Assembly: GCF_900313035.1 (NCBI RefSeq)
Contig: NZ_OMPS01000001.1
Span: 1-64,000 of the forward strand
Source of the DNA: Ruegeria sp. EL01
Lineage (GTDB): Bacteria > Pseudomonadota > Alphaproteobacteria > Rhodobacterales > Rhodobacteraceae
Direction: 5' to 3'
Length of the DNA stretch: 64,000 nt
Part shown: one piece after another, positions 54,328 through 62,805 of the stretch
Layout of the letters: each line of letters opens with the position of its first letter
Position numbering within the stretch: position 1 is the stretch's first letter
Translations under genes and position numbers: made by a program
The notes under the pieces: model-generated
What the model was told of the DNA's origin: nothing
The model's database searches: none
What the model saw: only the letters and a program-made list of their open reading frames with translations

Positions 54328-55506
54328 ATGCCTTCATGGCCCATCTACGATCAGGAACAGATCGATGCCGTCAGTCAGGTTTTGGCCTCGGGTAAGGTTA
54401 ATGCCTGGACCGGTCCTGATGTGCGCGCGTTCGAAGAAGAATACTGCGCCTATACCGGGTCCTCTCATGCGATCGCGATGGCCAACGGCACCCTGACACT
54501 GGACGCCGCGATGCATGTGTTGAATCTGAACCCCGGGGATGAAGTGATTGTGACGCCGCGCAGTTTCATCGCATCCGCCAGTTCCGTGATGCTGACGGGA
54601 GGCATACCCATTTTTGCGGATATCGACCCAGTCACACAGAATCTGACTGCCGAGACAATTGCGCCTCACATAACACCACGCACGCGCGGGATCATTCCAG
54701 TGCATTTGGGCGGTTGGCCCTGTGACATGGATGCGATAATGGATCTGGCGCGCGCGCATGATCTGTGGGTGATCGAGGATTGTGCACAGGCCCACGGCGC
54801 GATGATCGGCGACCGGCATGTTGGCACCATTGGTACCTTTGGTTCGTATTCATTCTGCCAGGACAAAATCATGACAACGGGCGGCGAAGGGGGCTTGCTG
54901 CTGACCAACGACGACGCGCTTTGGTCAAAGGTCTGGAGCTACAAAGACCACGGCAAAGGATATGACACCGTATTCAACAAATCACACCCGCCCGGTTTTC
55001 GTTGGCTGCACGATTCAGGTCCGGGTACAAACCTGCGCATGACCGGCCCCTCCGCCGCGCTGGGTCGCGTGCAGTTGAAGCGGCTCAACGATTGGCGCGC
55101 CCACCGGACCGCAAACGCTGAACTGCTGGCCAACGCCTTGTCCTCGTGCCCGGCATTCCGAGTGCCAGTTCCGTCCCAAGGGCTAACCCACGCTTACTAC
55201 CGTTTCTATGCGTTTGCGCGTCCAGAAGCTCTGGCCTCGGGCTGGTCCCGCGACCGGATAATTGCCGAGATTGCCGATGCCGGGTTCCCTGCATTCTCGG
55301 GCAGTTGTTCCGAGATCTATCTGGAGGAAACCTTTACTAAGAATGGATTAGGCCCAACCCATCGCCTGCCCGTCGCGCGGGAGCTGGGTGAAACAAGTCT
55401 GGCCTTCCTTATCGATCCGGCCTGGTCTCAGGACGATATCGGGCGCCTCGCCCAGTGTATTCTAGACGTCGGCAATCGTGCGTTGGCTGTGCAGAAGGCT
55501 GGCTAG
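54328..55506 (+). CDS. DegT/DnrJ/EryC1/StrS sugar aminotransferase
   Basis: 392 residues from the ATG at 54328 with an AGGAGG site seven bases upstream. PLP residues: Asp151 in VIEDCAQAHGA and Lys180 in SFCQDKIMTTGGEGG, so a true aminotransferase, unlike the RfbH-like protein at 39340. It converts a 4-keto (or 3-keto) nucleotide sugar to an amino sugar. The FlaA1-like dehydratase could provide the keto sugar. It lies in the 52084-58575 operon between the PIG-L and GT4 genes. Confidence 0.9.
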   Translation: MPSWPIYDQEQIDAVSQVLASGKVNAWTGPDVRAFEEEYCAYTGSSHAIAMANGTLTLDAAMHVLNLNPGDEVIVTPRSFIASASSVMLTGGIPIFADIDPVTQNLTAETIAPHITPRTRGIIPVHLGGWPCDMDAIMDLARAHDLWVIEDCAQAHGAMIGDRHVGTIGTFGSYSFCQDKIMTTGGEGGLLLTNDDALWSKVWSYKDHGKGYDTVFNKSHPPGFRWLHDSGPGTNLRMTGPSAALGRVQLKRLNDWRAHRTANAELLANALSSCPAFRVPVPSQGLTHAYYRFYAFARPEALASGWSRDRIIAEIADAGFPAFSGSCSEIYLEETFTKNGLGPTHRLPVARELGETSLAFLIDPAWSQDDIGRLAQCILDVGNRALAVQKAG

Positions 55507-56628
55507 ATGATTCTGCATGTGGTCACAGATTTTTCGACGCAGGGCGGAGCCCAAGCCATGTTGGCGCGCTTGCTGGCACACTCGGGTGAGCGCGCTGTTG
55601 TTGTGGCCCTGACCGAAGTGTCGGACCGCTGCCGTGCCATGGCGGGCAATGACAAGGTTGAGTACGTCTCGCTAAATGCCAGATCCCCACTGTCCTTTCC
55701 GCGCGCAATCTGGCGTATCGCGCGGCTGATCCGGACCCACAAACCTGACGTAGTTTTATGTTGGATGTATCACGCGATGGTCGTCGGGCTGATTGCGAAA
55801 CTGATGTCGATGCGGCAGGTACCAGTGGTTTGGACGGTGCGGCAGGCCTTGGACGATCCGGCTGCCTTTACCCGCAGTACCCGGGTCGCAGTTGGCTTGT
55901 CGCAGAAGCTTTCGCGGTTCAGCGATGGGATCATCTACAACTCGACCCGCGCATTGCAGCAACACGCCAAGTATGGATTCTCAGAAGCAAACGCAAGCGT
56001 CGTGCCAAACGGGTTTTTGCTTCCCAAAAATGCGCAATCGCGAAAAGGTCCGGCACGGGTCTTTGGGTTGGCCGCCCGGTTTCATCCGCAAAAAGATTTT
56101 GAGACCTTCTTTTGGGCTTTTTCCATCGCACGACGTTCTGTGCCAGACTTGACGGCCCGACTGGCCGGAGACGGTGTCACCACCGACAACCTCGCGCTGC
56201 GCGATTTACTTGCCAAAAACGAGCTTCCGGAAGACAGCGTGGTGCTATGTGGTGATTTGCATGACATGTCGGACTTCTACAACAGCATCGACATGTTGGT
56301 TTTATCCTCGCGCACCGAAGGTTTTCCAAATGTCATTGCAGAAGCCATGAGTTACGGCCGACCCGTTGTAACGACAGATGTTGGTGATGCAGCCAAAATC
56401 GTTGGCGAAAGCGGGTATGTTGTACCCGCGCGTGACGCGCAGGCGCTTGGCCAATCTCTGACTGATGCGGCGAACTGGTCACACGAAGAATATGAAGGGC
56501 GCAGTCAAGCCGCTCGCGATTGCATTGCAGACAGCTACTCACTGGCGGCCATCGCCAAAGCCTATGATTCAGTGCTGAGCGGTGTTGGAGAGCAGACGCG
56601 GGCATCTACTGCCTGGCATGCCGGATAG
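55507..56628 (+). CDS. Glycosyltransferase, GT4 family
   Basis: 373 residues, starting on the base after the aminotransferase stop. N-terminal VVTDFSTQGGAQAMLARLL (glycine-rich loop), mid LAARFHPQKDFETFFWAF and EGFPNVIAEAMSYGRPVVTT (E-x7-E). Two-domain GT-B, cytoplasmic. It probably adds a sugar to the lipid-linked unit started by the PglC-like enzyme. Specificity cannot be read. Confidence 0.88.
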   Translation: MILHVVTDFSTQGGAQAMLARLLAHSGERAVVVALTEVSDRCRAMAGNDKVEYVSLNARSPLSFPRAIWRIARLIRTHKPDVVLCWMYHAMVVGLIAKLMSMRQVPVVWTVRQALDDPAAFTRSTRVAVGLSQKLSRFSDGIIYNSTRALQQHAKYGFSEANASVVPNGFLLPKNAQSRKGPARVFGLAARFHPQKDFETFFWAFSIARRSVPDLTARLAGDGVTTDNLALRDLLAKNELPEDSVVLCGDLHDMSDFYNSIDMLVLSSRTEGFPNVIAEAMSYGRPVVTTDVGDAAKIVGESGYVVPARDAQALGQSLTDAANWSHEEYEGRSQAARDCIADSYSLAAIAKAYDSVLSGVGEQTRASTAWHAG

Positions 56629-56640
56629 GAAGATGATTTC

Positions 56641-58575
56641 ATGTGCGGAATAGCCGGATATCTTGCGTTCAAACCCGTCGGCCTAGAGAACGGGACTTCG
56701 ACCCTAAAGGCGATGTGCGACAGTATCCAGCATCGCGGGCCGGACGCTGACGGCATGTTCGTCGATCCCGACACGGGCGTTGCGCTGGGGCAACGACGTT
56801 TGGCGATCGTGGATCTAACGGAGACCGGTGAACAACCGATGACGTCCCCCAGCGGCCGGTATTGCATTGTCTACAACGGTGAAATTTACGGCTTTCTGGA
56901 CCTGCGCCAACAGCTGATCGATCATGGGGTCACGTTCCGCGGTACATCCGATACCGAAGTTCTTCTTGCATCGATGGATCTGTGGGGTATTCGCAAAACC
57001 CTTGACCTGGTGCACGGCATGTTTGCCTTTGCGGTACTCGACCGGCAAAGCAACAGGGTCGTCTTTGCCCGTGATCGACTAGGCAAGAAGCCTTTGTATT
57101 TGGGCGTCAAAGGCGGGCATCTGCTTTTTGGCTCGGAATTGAAAGCCTTGCGCGCCCACCCCGCGTTTGGAACACGCGAGGCCGACAGGCGCGCGCAGGC
57201 GCAATACGCGCGCTACGCGTTTATCCCAGCGCCGCTGACCATCTACCAGGATGTGATGAAGCTCCCGGCGGGGACTATGGTTGAAGTGCAACTGGACGCC
57301 CCCCCTGTGTCATCACAAGATCTGGTCGATGGGTTGCGCACGTTTTGGGATCTGCGGGACAGGGTCGAAGCGTGCCGGGCAGATCCTTACGGCGATGAGA
57401 CACAGGCACTTGGCGGGATTGAGGATGCGTTGCATTCCGCAGTTGGTGAGCGCATGGTTGCGGATGTCCCTGTTGGCACCTTTCTGTCAGGCGGGATCGA
57501 TTCCAGCCTGATCACCGCTATGATGCAGGAACAAGCTGCTGGCAAAGTCATCAGCTTTACCGTCCGGTTCGACCATGATGCTACAAACGAGGCCGACTAC
57601 GCCGCTGCAATCGCCAAGCATTTGGGGACAGATCACCACGAGGTCACGGCGACGCCTGAAATGGCCTTTGATTTGCTGCAAAAGCTGCCGCAGGTCTACG
57701 ATGAACCGTTTGCCGATCCCTCGGCATTTCCGACGTTGCTTGTATCACAATTGGCACGGGCGCAGCTTAAGGTCGTCATGTCTGGCGATGGCGGGGACGA
57801 GTCCTTTGGCGGCTATGAACGCTATGTTCGGATGATGGCGATGGAGCGTATTGGCGCCAAGTTGCCCGGCCCTGCCGTTTCAGCATTGGCGGCTTCGCCA
57901 GCTTTTGTCACAAACGCCGCAGCAAAAGTGCTGCGGCCGCTGGCCCCCACGTCAATGCGCGACCAGATTACCCCGGATCGGCTGGCCAAAGTGGCCTCAA
58001 TCGCGCGTCACCCTGATTTCCGCAGCCGCTATGACGCGCTGTTCACGCTGTGGAACCCACCTGCAGCCAATTGTCAGGGCGTATTCCAGACGCATCAGCT
58101 ACCAGATGGGCTGAGCTCAGTTGATAAAATGATGCTGCTGGATTCCGAATTGTACCTGCCAGAGAGCATTCTGGTCAAAGCGGACCGGGCCTCGATGTCA
58201 ACTGGGTTAGAGATCCGCGCGCCGCTGTTGGACTACCGCGTGGTCGAGGCCGCATGGCGGTCGCCTGATTCCCTGCGCTACAACGGGAAGTCCGGCAAGG
58301 TTGCCTTGCGGCGGCTGTTGGACAAACGTGTTCCCAAAGCGCTTTATGATCGACCCAAACAGGGCTTTGGTATTCCTTTGAACGACTGGCTACGTGGACC
58401 TCTCAAATCCATCGCTAGCGACGTTTTTGCCTCCGACAATTTGGTTGGTGAAGTCTTTGACCGGGCACAATTGAACAAACGCTGGAGCGAACACCTGTCA
58501 GGCACCCGCAACTGGGGCCCGCATCTCTGGGTCGTTCTGATGTACCACTTCTGGCAGGAAGAATGGCTGCGCTGA
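56641..58575 (+). CDS. asnB: Asparagine synthase (glutamine-hydrolysing) family amidotransferase
   Basis: 644 residues. Starts MCGIAGYLAF, so Cys2 becomes the nucleophile of the glutaminase domain, followed by SIQHRGPDADG and VYNGEIYGF. The synthetase domain has LSGGIDSSLITAMM (the PP-loop) near 283-296, and MSGDGGDESFGGYERY. Paralogues in polysaccharide loci often amidate uronic-acid sugars rather than make free asparagine. The location in the cassette supports that role here, but it is inference. Last gene of the rightward operon. AGGAAG site. Confidence 0.93.
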   Translation: MCGIAGYLAFKPVGLENGTSTLKAMCDSIQHRGPDADGMFVDPDTGVALGQRRLAIVDLTETGEQPMTSPSGRYCIVYNGEIYGFLDLRQQLIDHGVTFRGTSDTEVLLASMDLWGIRKTLDLVHGMFAFAVLDRQSNRVVFARDRLGKKPLYLGVKGGHLLFGSELKALRAHPAFGTREADRRAQAQYARYAFIPAPLTIYQDVMKLPAGTMVEVQLDAPPVSSQDLVDGLRTFWDLRDRVEACRADPYGDETQALGGIEDALHSAVGERMVADVPVGTFLSGGIDSSLITAMMQEQAAGKVISFTVRFDHDATNEADYAAAIAKHLGTDHHEVTATPEMAFDLLQKLPQVYDEPFADPSAFPTLLVSQLARAQLKVVMSGDGGDESFGGYERYVRMMAMERIGAKLPGPAVSALAASPAFVTNAAAKVLRPLAPTSMRDQITPDRLAKVASIARHPDFRSRYDALFTLWNPPAANCQGVFQTHQLPDGLSSVDKMMLLDSELYLPESILVKADRASMSTGLEIRAPLLDYRVVEAAWRSPDSLRYNGKSGKVALRRLLDKRVPKALYDRPKQGFGIPLNDWLRGPLKSIASDVFASDNLVGEVFDRAQLNKRWSEHLSGTRNWGPHLWVVLMYHFWQEEWLR

Positions 58576-58590
58576 GGCGGGAACTCAGAC

Positions 58591-60018
58591 CTAAGGTCCC
58601 GGATCACCTGCCAGAAAGCTCAGATACTCTTCAAGGTTTGACCACCCGTCCCCATCGCGGTCTTTCCAGGTATCGTCACGATCTTTCGGGTCAAGCCCCG
58701 CATGCGTTTCTTCCCATTCATCTGGCAGCCCGTCCAGGTCCCTGTCGTTCAGCACATTGACCTCGGGCAGGTCCGGCCAACCACCCACTTCATCCGGGTG
58801 ATCAATCCTATGCCCATCACACCCAAGCATGTTTTCGACTATGGAAGCGTCCAGACTGTCCAATTGCCGATCGGGCCCGAACCTTGCGCCGACATGCGAC
58901 GCAACATGATCCAAAACACCACCAACCGGCCGCGGCGTGACGGACAGCGGAAACGCAGGTTGTTCCACGACATTTGGAACTGCCGCCTCATCCACAATCC
59001 GACCTTGTTTCGACCTGTCGCACAAAACATCGAGCCGGTTGTCCATATACAGGTTGTCTTCTTCAAACACTTCCAGCTTGTTTCCGGGCTCAACTGGAAA
59101 AACCTCAATCGCTGCAGGGCGATTGCGGTCCCTCGTGCTGGGGCCGGGCAGGATCACATTGCCCACATAGTTGATCCAGGTGTCGCCATAAAGGTTACGA
59201 AACTCGCCAAATTGCGAGGTTGCATCGTAGAACACGTTGTTGACGATATCGACCGGCCCAAGGGGCGAGGACGAGATGTCCGGGTTTCTGTCTCGATTAT
59301 GCGCGAACAGATTGCCAAGCAGCGTGATCCGGCCACAATCGGAAACTGCCCCATCCTTGGCGCAGATCAGCGCACCTTTCGAGTGGCGCCGTTCGTTATG
59401 CGAAGATTTGTCCAACCCATAGGCCGCGATGGTGTTGGCGATCGTGATATCGTGGCTGGCTTTTCGTTCAGTGCCGATGCTGAGGTTTTCGTCGACACCA
59501 AAGGCGATTGAAACATGGTCGACATAAATGTTCGAGCTGCTTTCGATAATCAACCCGTCGACGCTGGGGGATTTTTCCTTGCTGGGACCCGGGCGAAACT
59601 TGAGATAGCGCAACAGAATGTCATGAGATTCGTAGATCATCAGCGGTGATTTCTGAACATTCCCGACCCGCAATTGAATGCCCTGTCCCGGCGCAGTTTG
59701 TCCTGCAATATAGGTGTTGGGTGACACGCGAAGCTGCTTGTCGACGACAATCGTGCCCGAAACGGCAAACAAACACACCCGACCGACACCCGGGTGCTGC
59801 AGGCATTCGCGCAAGCTGCCACGTCCAGAGTCCGCGAGGTTGGTAACGTAAAACACACTGCCGCCGCGCCACCCGGTCGCGTGTTTGCCATACCCTTCCG
59901 CGCCAGGGAAAGCGACGTTCCTGGTGTTGCCATCATCGGCAAGACCGCCTGTAGCAAGCGAAAACATCAATGCAGTGGATTGAATAAGAGTCAGACAAAG
60001 AGAACTCGAAAGGCGCAT
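58591..60018 (-). CDS. Secreted pectate-lyase-like beta-helix protein with Ca-binding tail
   Basis: 475 residues from the ATG at 60018; an earlier TTG start would put 18 residues before the signal peptide. Signal peptide about 1-27 (ending GGLA). The beta-helix starts NVAFPGAEGYGKHATGWRGG and VFYVTNLADSGRGSLRE, typical of pectate-lyase family 1-like proteins. SNIYVDHVSIAFGVDENLSI gives the stacked-ladder repeat. The C-terminal NDRDLDGLPDEWEE and KDRDGDGWSNLEEY are thrombospondin-3-type Ca-binding repeats. It may cleave or bind the polysaccharide made by this locus. It stands alone, convergent with asnB. Confidence 0.85.
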   Translation of the reverse strand: MRLSSSLCLTLIQSTALMFSLATGGLADDGNTRNVAFPGAEGYGKHATGWRGGSVFYVTNLADSGRGSLRECLQHPGVGRVCLFAVSGTIVVDKQLRVSPNTYIAGQTAPGQGIQLRVGNVQKSPLMIYESHDILLRYLKFRPGPSKEKSPSVDGLIIESSSNIYVDHVSIAFGVDENLSIGTERKASHDITIANTIAAYGLDKSSHNERRHSKGALICAKDGAVSDCGRITLLGNLFAHNRDRNPDISSSPLGPVDIVNNVFYDATSQFGEFRNLYGDTWINYVGNVILPGPSTRDRNRPAAIEVFPVEPGNKLEVFEEDNLYMDNRLDVLCDRSKQGRIVDEAAVPNVVEQPAFPLSVTPRPVGGVLDHVASHVGARFGPDRQLDSLDASIVENMLGCDGHRIDHPDEVGGWPDLPEVNVLNDRDLDGLPDEWEETHAGLDPKDRDDTWKDRDGDGWSNLEEYLSFLAGDPGP

Positions 60019-60292
60019 GTTGGAACCAATTGTTGCCGAAACCAAAAAACAAAACTCCGGAGATTGTCTCAATCCCCGGAACAGAGCCTAGCTGATGCAA
60101 ACAGGTTTGACACCCCAAACCACGAGAACGGTCTGAATCCGGCAATGTTTTGATTGCGCACATAAAGTTGGATGCGGCTGGCCATAGCTAGATCATGAAA
60201 AAGCCTTTTGCAGCGCGTCCGCCGATATCCGGGCTTCCCCTTCGGACAGGGATCGTTGCATGGTGCAATCGTGAAAAAGCAGGAGCCTTTGA

Positions 60293-60685
60293 TTGCTTTC
60301 AAATGAAACATATCGAGACGTGCTGGCCTTTGCGGTCGTTGGATCGCTGGCCTTCTTCGTGGACGCCGGAGTTTTTACCATTTTGGACACGCTGGGCGCG
60401 GGCACACTGGCGTCGCGATGCGTTTCGATTCTGGCTTCGGTCACATTCACTTGGTACCTGAACCGCACGTACACGTTTCGAACCACCAAACCGGCAAGCT
60501 TCTTCGAGTTTCTCAGCTATCTGGGCGGCCTGCAGATCGGTTTGCTGACCAATTTCAGCACCTTCTTTCTTGTTCTTTATCTATCGGACACCGCCAGCGC
60601 CTATCCTATAATAGCCTTGGCGATCGCAACGCTTGCCGGGATGACCATCAACTTTATGGTTTCGCGGCGGATATTAAAGAAATAG
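60293..60685 (+). CDS. GtrA-family membrane protein, second copy
   Basis: 130 residues from a TTG at 60293 that has AGGAG seven bases upstream. Four membrane helices. FAVVGSLAFFVDAGVFTIL and TFTWYLNRTYTFR match the GtrA family. It lacks adjacent GT2 or GT-C genes, unlike the copy at 44266, and may serve the GT2/GT-C pair at 24166-26762. Role in translocating polyprenyl-phosphate sugar is inferred from the family. Confidence 0.85.
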   Translation: MLSNETYRDVLAFAVVGSLAFFVDAGVFTILDTLGAGTLASRCVSILASVTFTWYLNRTYTFRTTKPASFFEFLSYLGGLQIGLLTNFSTFFLVLYLSDTASAYPIIALAIATLAGMTINFMVSRRILKK

Positions 60686-60793
60686 GAATACTTATTAAGC
60701 AAAACTCAATTATTGCTTCAAAGAAGTGCTGTAAGTACTCTGAGAGCATTGTTCGATTTAAGACGATGTTAACTAGTTGGGGAAAACCCTTTC

Positions 60794-61927
60794 GTGTTTA
60801 AGAACTTTTTTTTGATAACCATCAGTGCACTGGTCAGCTTGGGGATCGTAGAAATTGGACTACGGTTGTTTGACCCTCTGAATTTCGAGCCCCATATTAG
60901 CCGGAAACAAGCAACTGTGCCTTTGGTCAACAGTGAGAACTTCTTCTGCGAAGGTGGACCTGACCGACGTTCCCCCCACGACATCGTGTATTCGCGGGAA
61001 ACCCCGAACCAATCCTATTTCGAGTTCCGGAACGCGACCGTCACACTCATCGAGATCAATGAACATGGATTCCGTGGGGATTTTTCGTCAGATTATGACA
61101 AAGCTCAGATTATGGTTCTGGGCGACTCGTTCACCCGCGGAACGCTGGCGGATGAAACAGAAACCATACCGGCCCTTTTATCCATGTGGTCTGAGGATTC
61201 CCATTTTGTGAATCTGGGCACCGGTGGTCATGGGACGCTACAAAGTGCCCTGACATACGAGGAGTTCAAAGATCAGATACCGCACAAAACAGTTCTGATG
61301 TTTGTCTTCAATCGGAACGATCTGGTCGATAACATCAGGTTCCGAAAGTGGCAGGAAAACCCCGGCACGCGATCCCAAAACCCAACTTTGGTTCAGAAGA
61401 TCAAGCGCGCGATTGGGAAGCTTTATGTTGGAAAGCTGATCCTGCAGTTCAAACAAATCTTGTCTTATCAAGAGCTGTACCCTTCGATCCCGACAGAAAC
61501 GGAAAAGGCACTGCTTTTTGAATCGCTTCGTGACCTGACCCAATCGGTCGAGGATCAGGGCGCCCAGTTGTTCGTGTTTTCGCTGCCAGATATTTCAGAA
61601 TTTATTGGTGAGGATACGGTGACTTTTCGGGATGACCCAATAGGCTATGCCAATGCAACGCGTGCGTTAATCGCGCAAGGGGCGGAAGACTATGGCTACA
61701 CCTACGTGAACCTGAAGCCCGTTCTCGAGCAGTTTTCAGAGGACTTGGGAATTTCCACAAGCAGCCTTTTTGGCACCCCCGATCATCATATGCAGGAGCT
61801 TGGCAACTTCGCTGTGGCGTCTAAAGTCGCTCAGCTATTGCAAGACGAAGATATCTCTGTTTTTAACCCGGATGTGAAGTTTATTGATCGGACGCAGTTC
61901 GATCCGGCCAGCGTCGCCTGCCCCTAA
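60794..61927 (+). CDS. Membrane-anchored SGNH/GDSL-hydrolase-like protein
   Basis: 377 residues from a GTG start. An N-terminal membrane anchor (about 4-22) is followed by an exported domain. SGNH blocks: VLGDSFTRG near 108-116 (Ser nucleophile), GTGGHGTLQ near 141, a VFNRND block III near 170 and DHHMQELGN near 332 (Asp and His). These match SGNH hydrolases of the AlgX/AlgJ-like type that acetylate or deacetylate polysaccharides in the periplasm. It follows the GtrA gene by 108 bases on the same strand. Whether it adds or removes acyl groups cannot be read. Confidence 0.75.
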   Translation: MFKNFFLITISALVSLGIVEIGLRLFDPLNFEPHISRKQATVPLVNSENFFCEGGPDRRSPHDIVYSRETPNQSYFEFRNATVTLIEINEHGFRGDFSSDYDKAQIMVLGDSFTRGTLADETETIPALLSMWSEDSHFVNLGTGGHGTLQSALTYEEFKDQIPHKTVLMFVFNRNDLVDNIRFRKWQENPGTRSQNPTLVQKIKRAIGKLYVGKLILQFKQILSYQELYPSIPTETEKALLFESLRDLTQSVEDQGAQLFVFSLPDISEFIGEDTVTFRDDPIGYANATRALIAQGAEDYGYTYVNLKPVLEQFSEDLGISTSSLFGTPDHHMQELGNFAVASKVAQLLQDEDISVFNPDVKFIDRTQFDPASVACP

Positions 61928-61936
61928 GGTTGGCGA

Positions 61937-62665
61937 TCAGCCCTCGTCCGCGTCACCCAACAGAACAAACTTGCGTCCATGCAAAGAGATGTACAGCGGG
62001 TACTCAGGCAGATGCATCGAATGCAGGCGCTTTTCAAACTCTGCCGCATCGATATCCAGCGGCAGTTTCTGCAGGGCGGACAGCTCTTTCATCCGCCGTG
62101 CCTTACCGCGCCAGGCTTCGGCGGCCGAGGCTACAATTTGATCGTTCAAATAGCTCTCACCGCCGGTTGCGATCCCGCCAATAACCTCTTGAAGCAGATG
62201 AAACAGGTACAGATGCGTTCGCGCGAGTACGGAGCGTAAACCATCGTGTTTTAAGATCGGAAAGCGCAGTGCCTTGATAATGGAACCGTTGTCGACTTTG
62301 GTATTGATGATATGCGCAGTTACGCCGTAGTTTTCAGCCCCTTCATAGAGCGCAAAATTGATGCATCCGCTGCCCGGGTATTCTGGCGGACCAGGGTGGA
62401 AGTTTATCGCCGCAATGGCCGCCGCATCGATCAAGGCCTGATCCAAAATGAAGTAGCTGCGAAAACAAAATACGTAGTCTCCGCGCCAATCGCGCACCCA
62501 ATCGGGCAAGGTTTGGCCTAGTCCCTGAGATCCCACGTAGCTGACATCAAAGCCCGCAAAGTTCAGAAACTGCAGCGCCTTTTGCGTCCCGTCACAGTTT
62601 TCCCGACCAAAAAATAGTACCGTCGAACGGTCGCCCGGTTTCGCCGGATCAATGTCATTTGTCAT
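61937..62665 (-). CDS. Formyltransferase-family protein, single domain
   Basis: 242 residues from the ATG at 62665, with GAGTGA upstream; a GTG three codons earlier is possible. It keeps the full active-site triad: INFHPG (Asn88, His90) and VDNG (Asp125). Sequence around it: PEYPGSGCINFALYEGAENY. It lacks the second domain of Fmt. The family includes sugar N-formyltransferases and other formyl-group enzymes. It is convergent with the SGNH gene and stands alone, at the right end of the polysaccharide locus. Substrate unknown. Confidence 0.78.
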   Translation of the reverse strand: MTNDIDPAKPGDRSTVLFFGRENCDGTQKALQFLNFAGFDVSYVGSQGLGQTLPDWVRDWRGDYVFCFRSYFILDQALIDAAAIAAINFHPGPPEYPGSGCINFALYEGAENYGVTAHIINTKVDNGSIIKALRFPILKHDGLRSVLARTHLYLFHLLQEVIGGIATGGESYLNDQIVASAAEAWRGKARRMKELSALQKLPLDIDAAEFEKRLHSMHLPEYPLYISLHGRKFVLLGDADEG

Positions 62666-62769
62666 CAATATCACTCGTTCAAATCATCGGTGCCAGCGCT
62701 CAGGTACCAAGCGCATTCAACAGATTATGGCACACAACTAACATGTGCTCTAGCGTTTCCATTGGAGGC

Positions 62770-62797
62770 AAAAAAGGCCTGCGCCGTGACGCAGACC
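62770..62797 (-). terminator. Rho-independent terminator of the isocitrate dehydrogenase gene
   Basis: Read on the minus strand, GGTCTGCG (62797-62790) pairs with CGCAGGCC (62783-62776) across a 6-base loop and is followed by a run of T (62775-62770). Confidence 0.88.
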
Positions 62798-62805
62798 CAA
62801 AGAGC

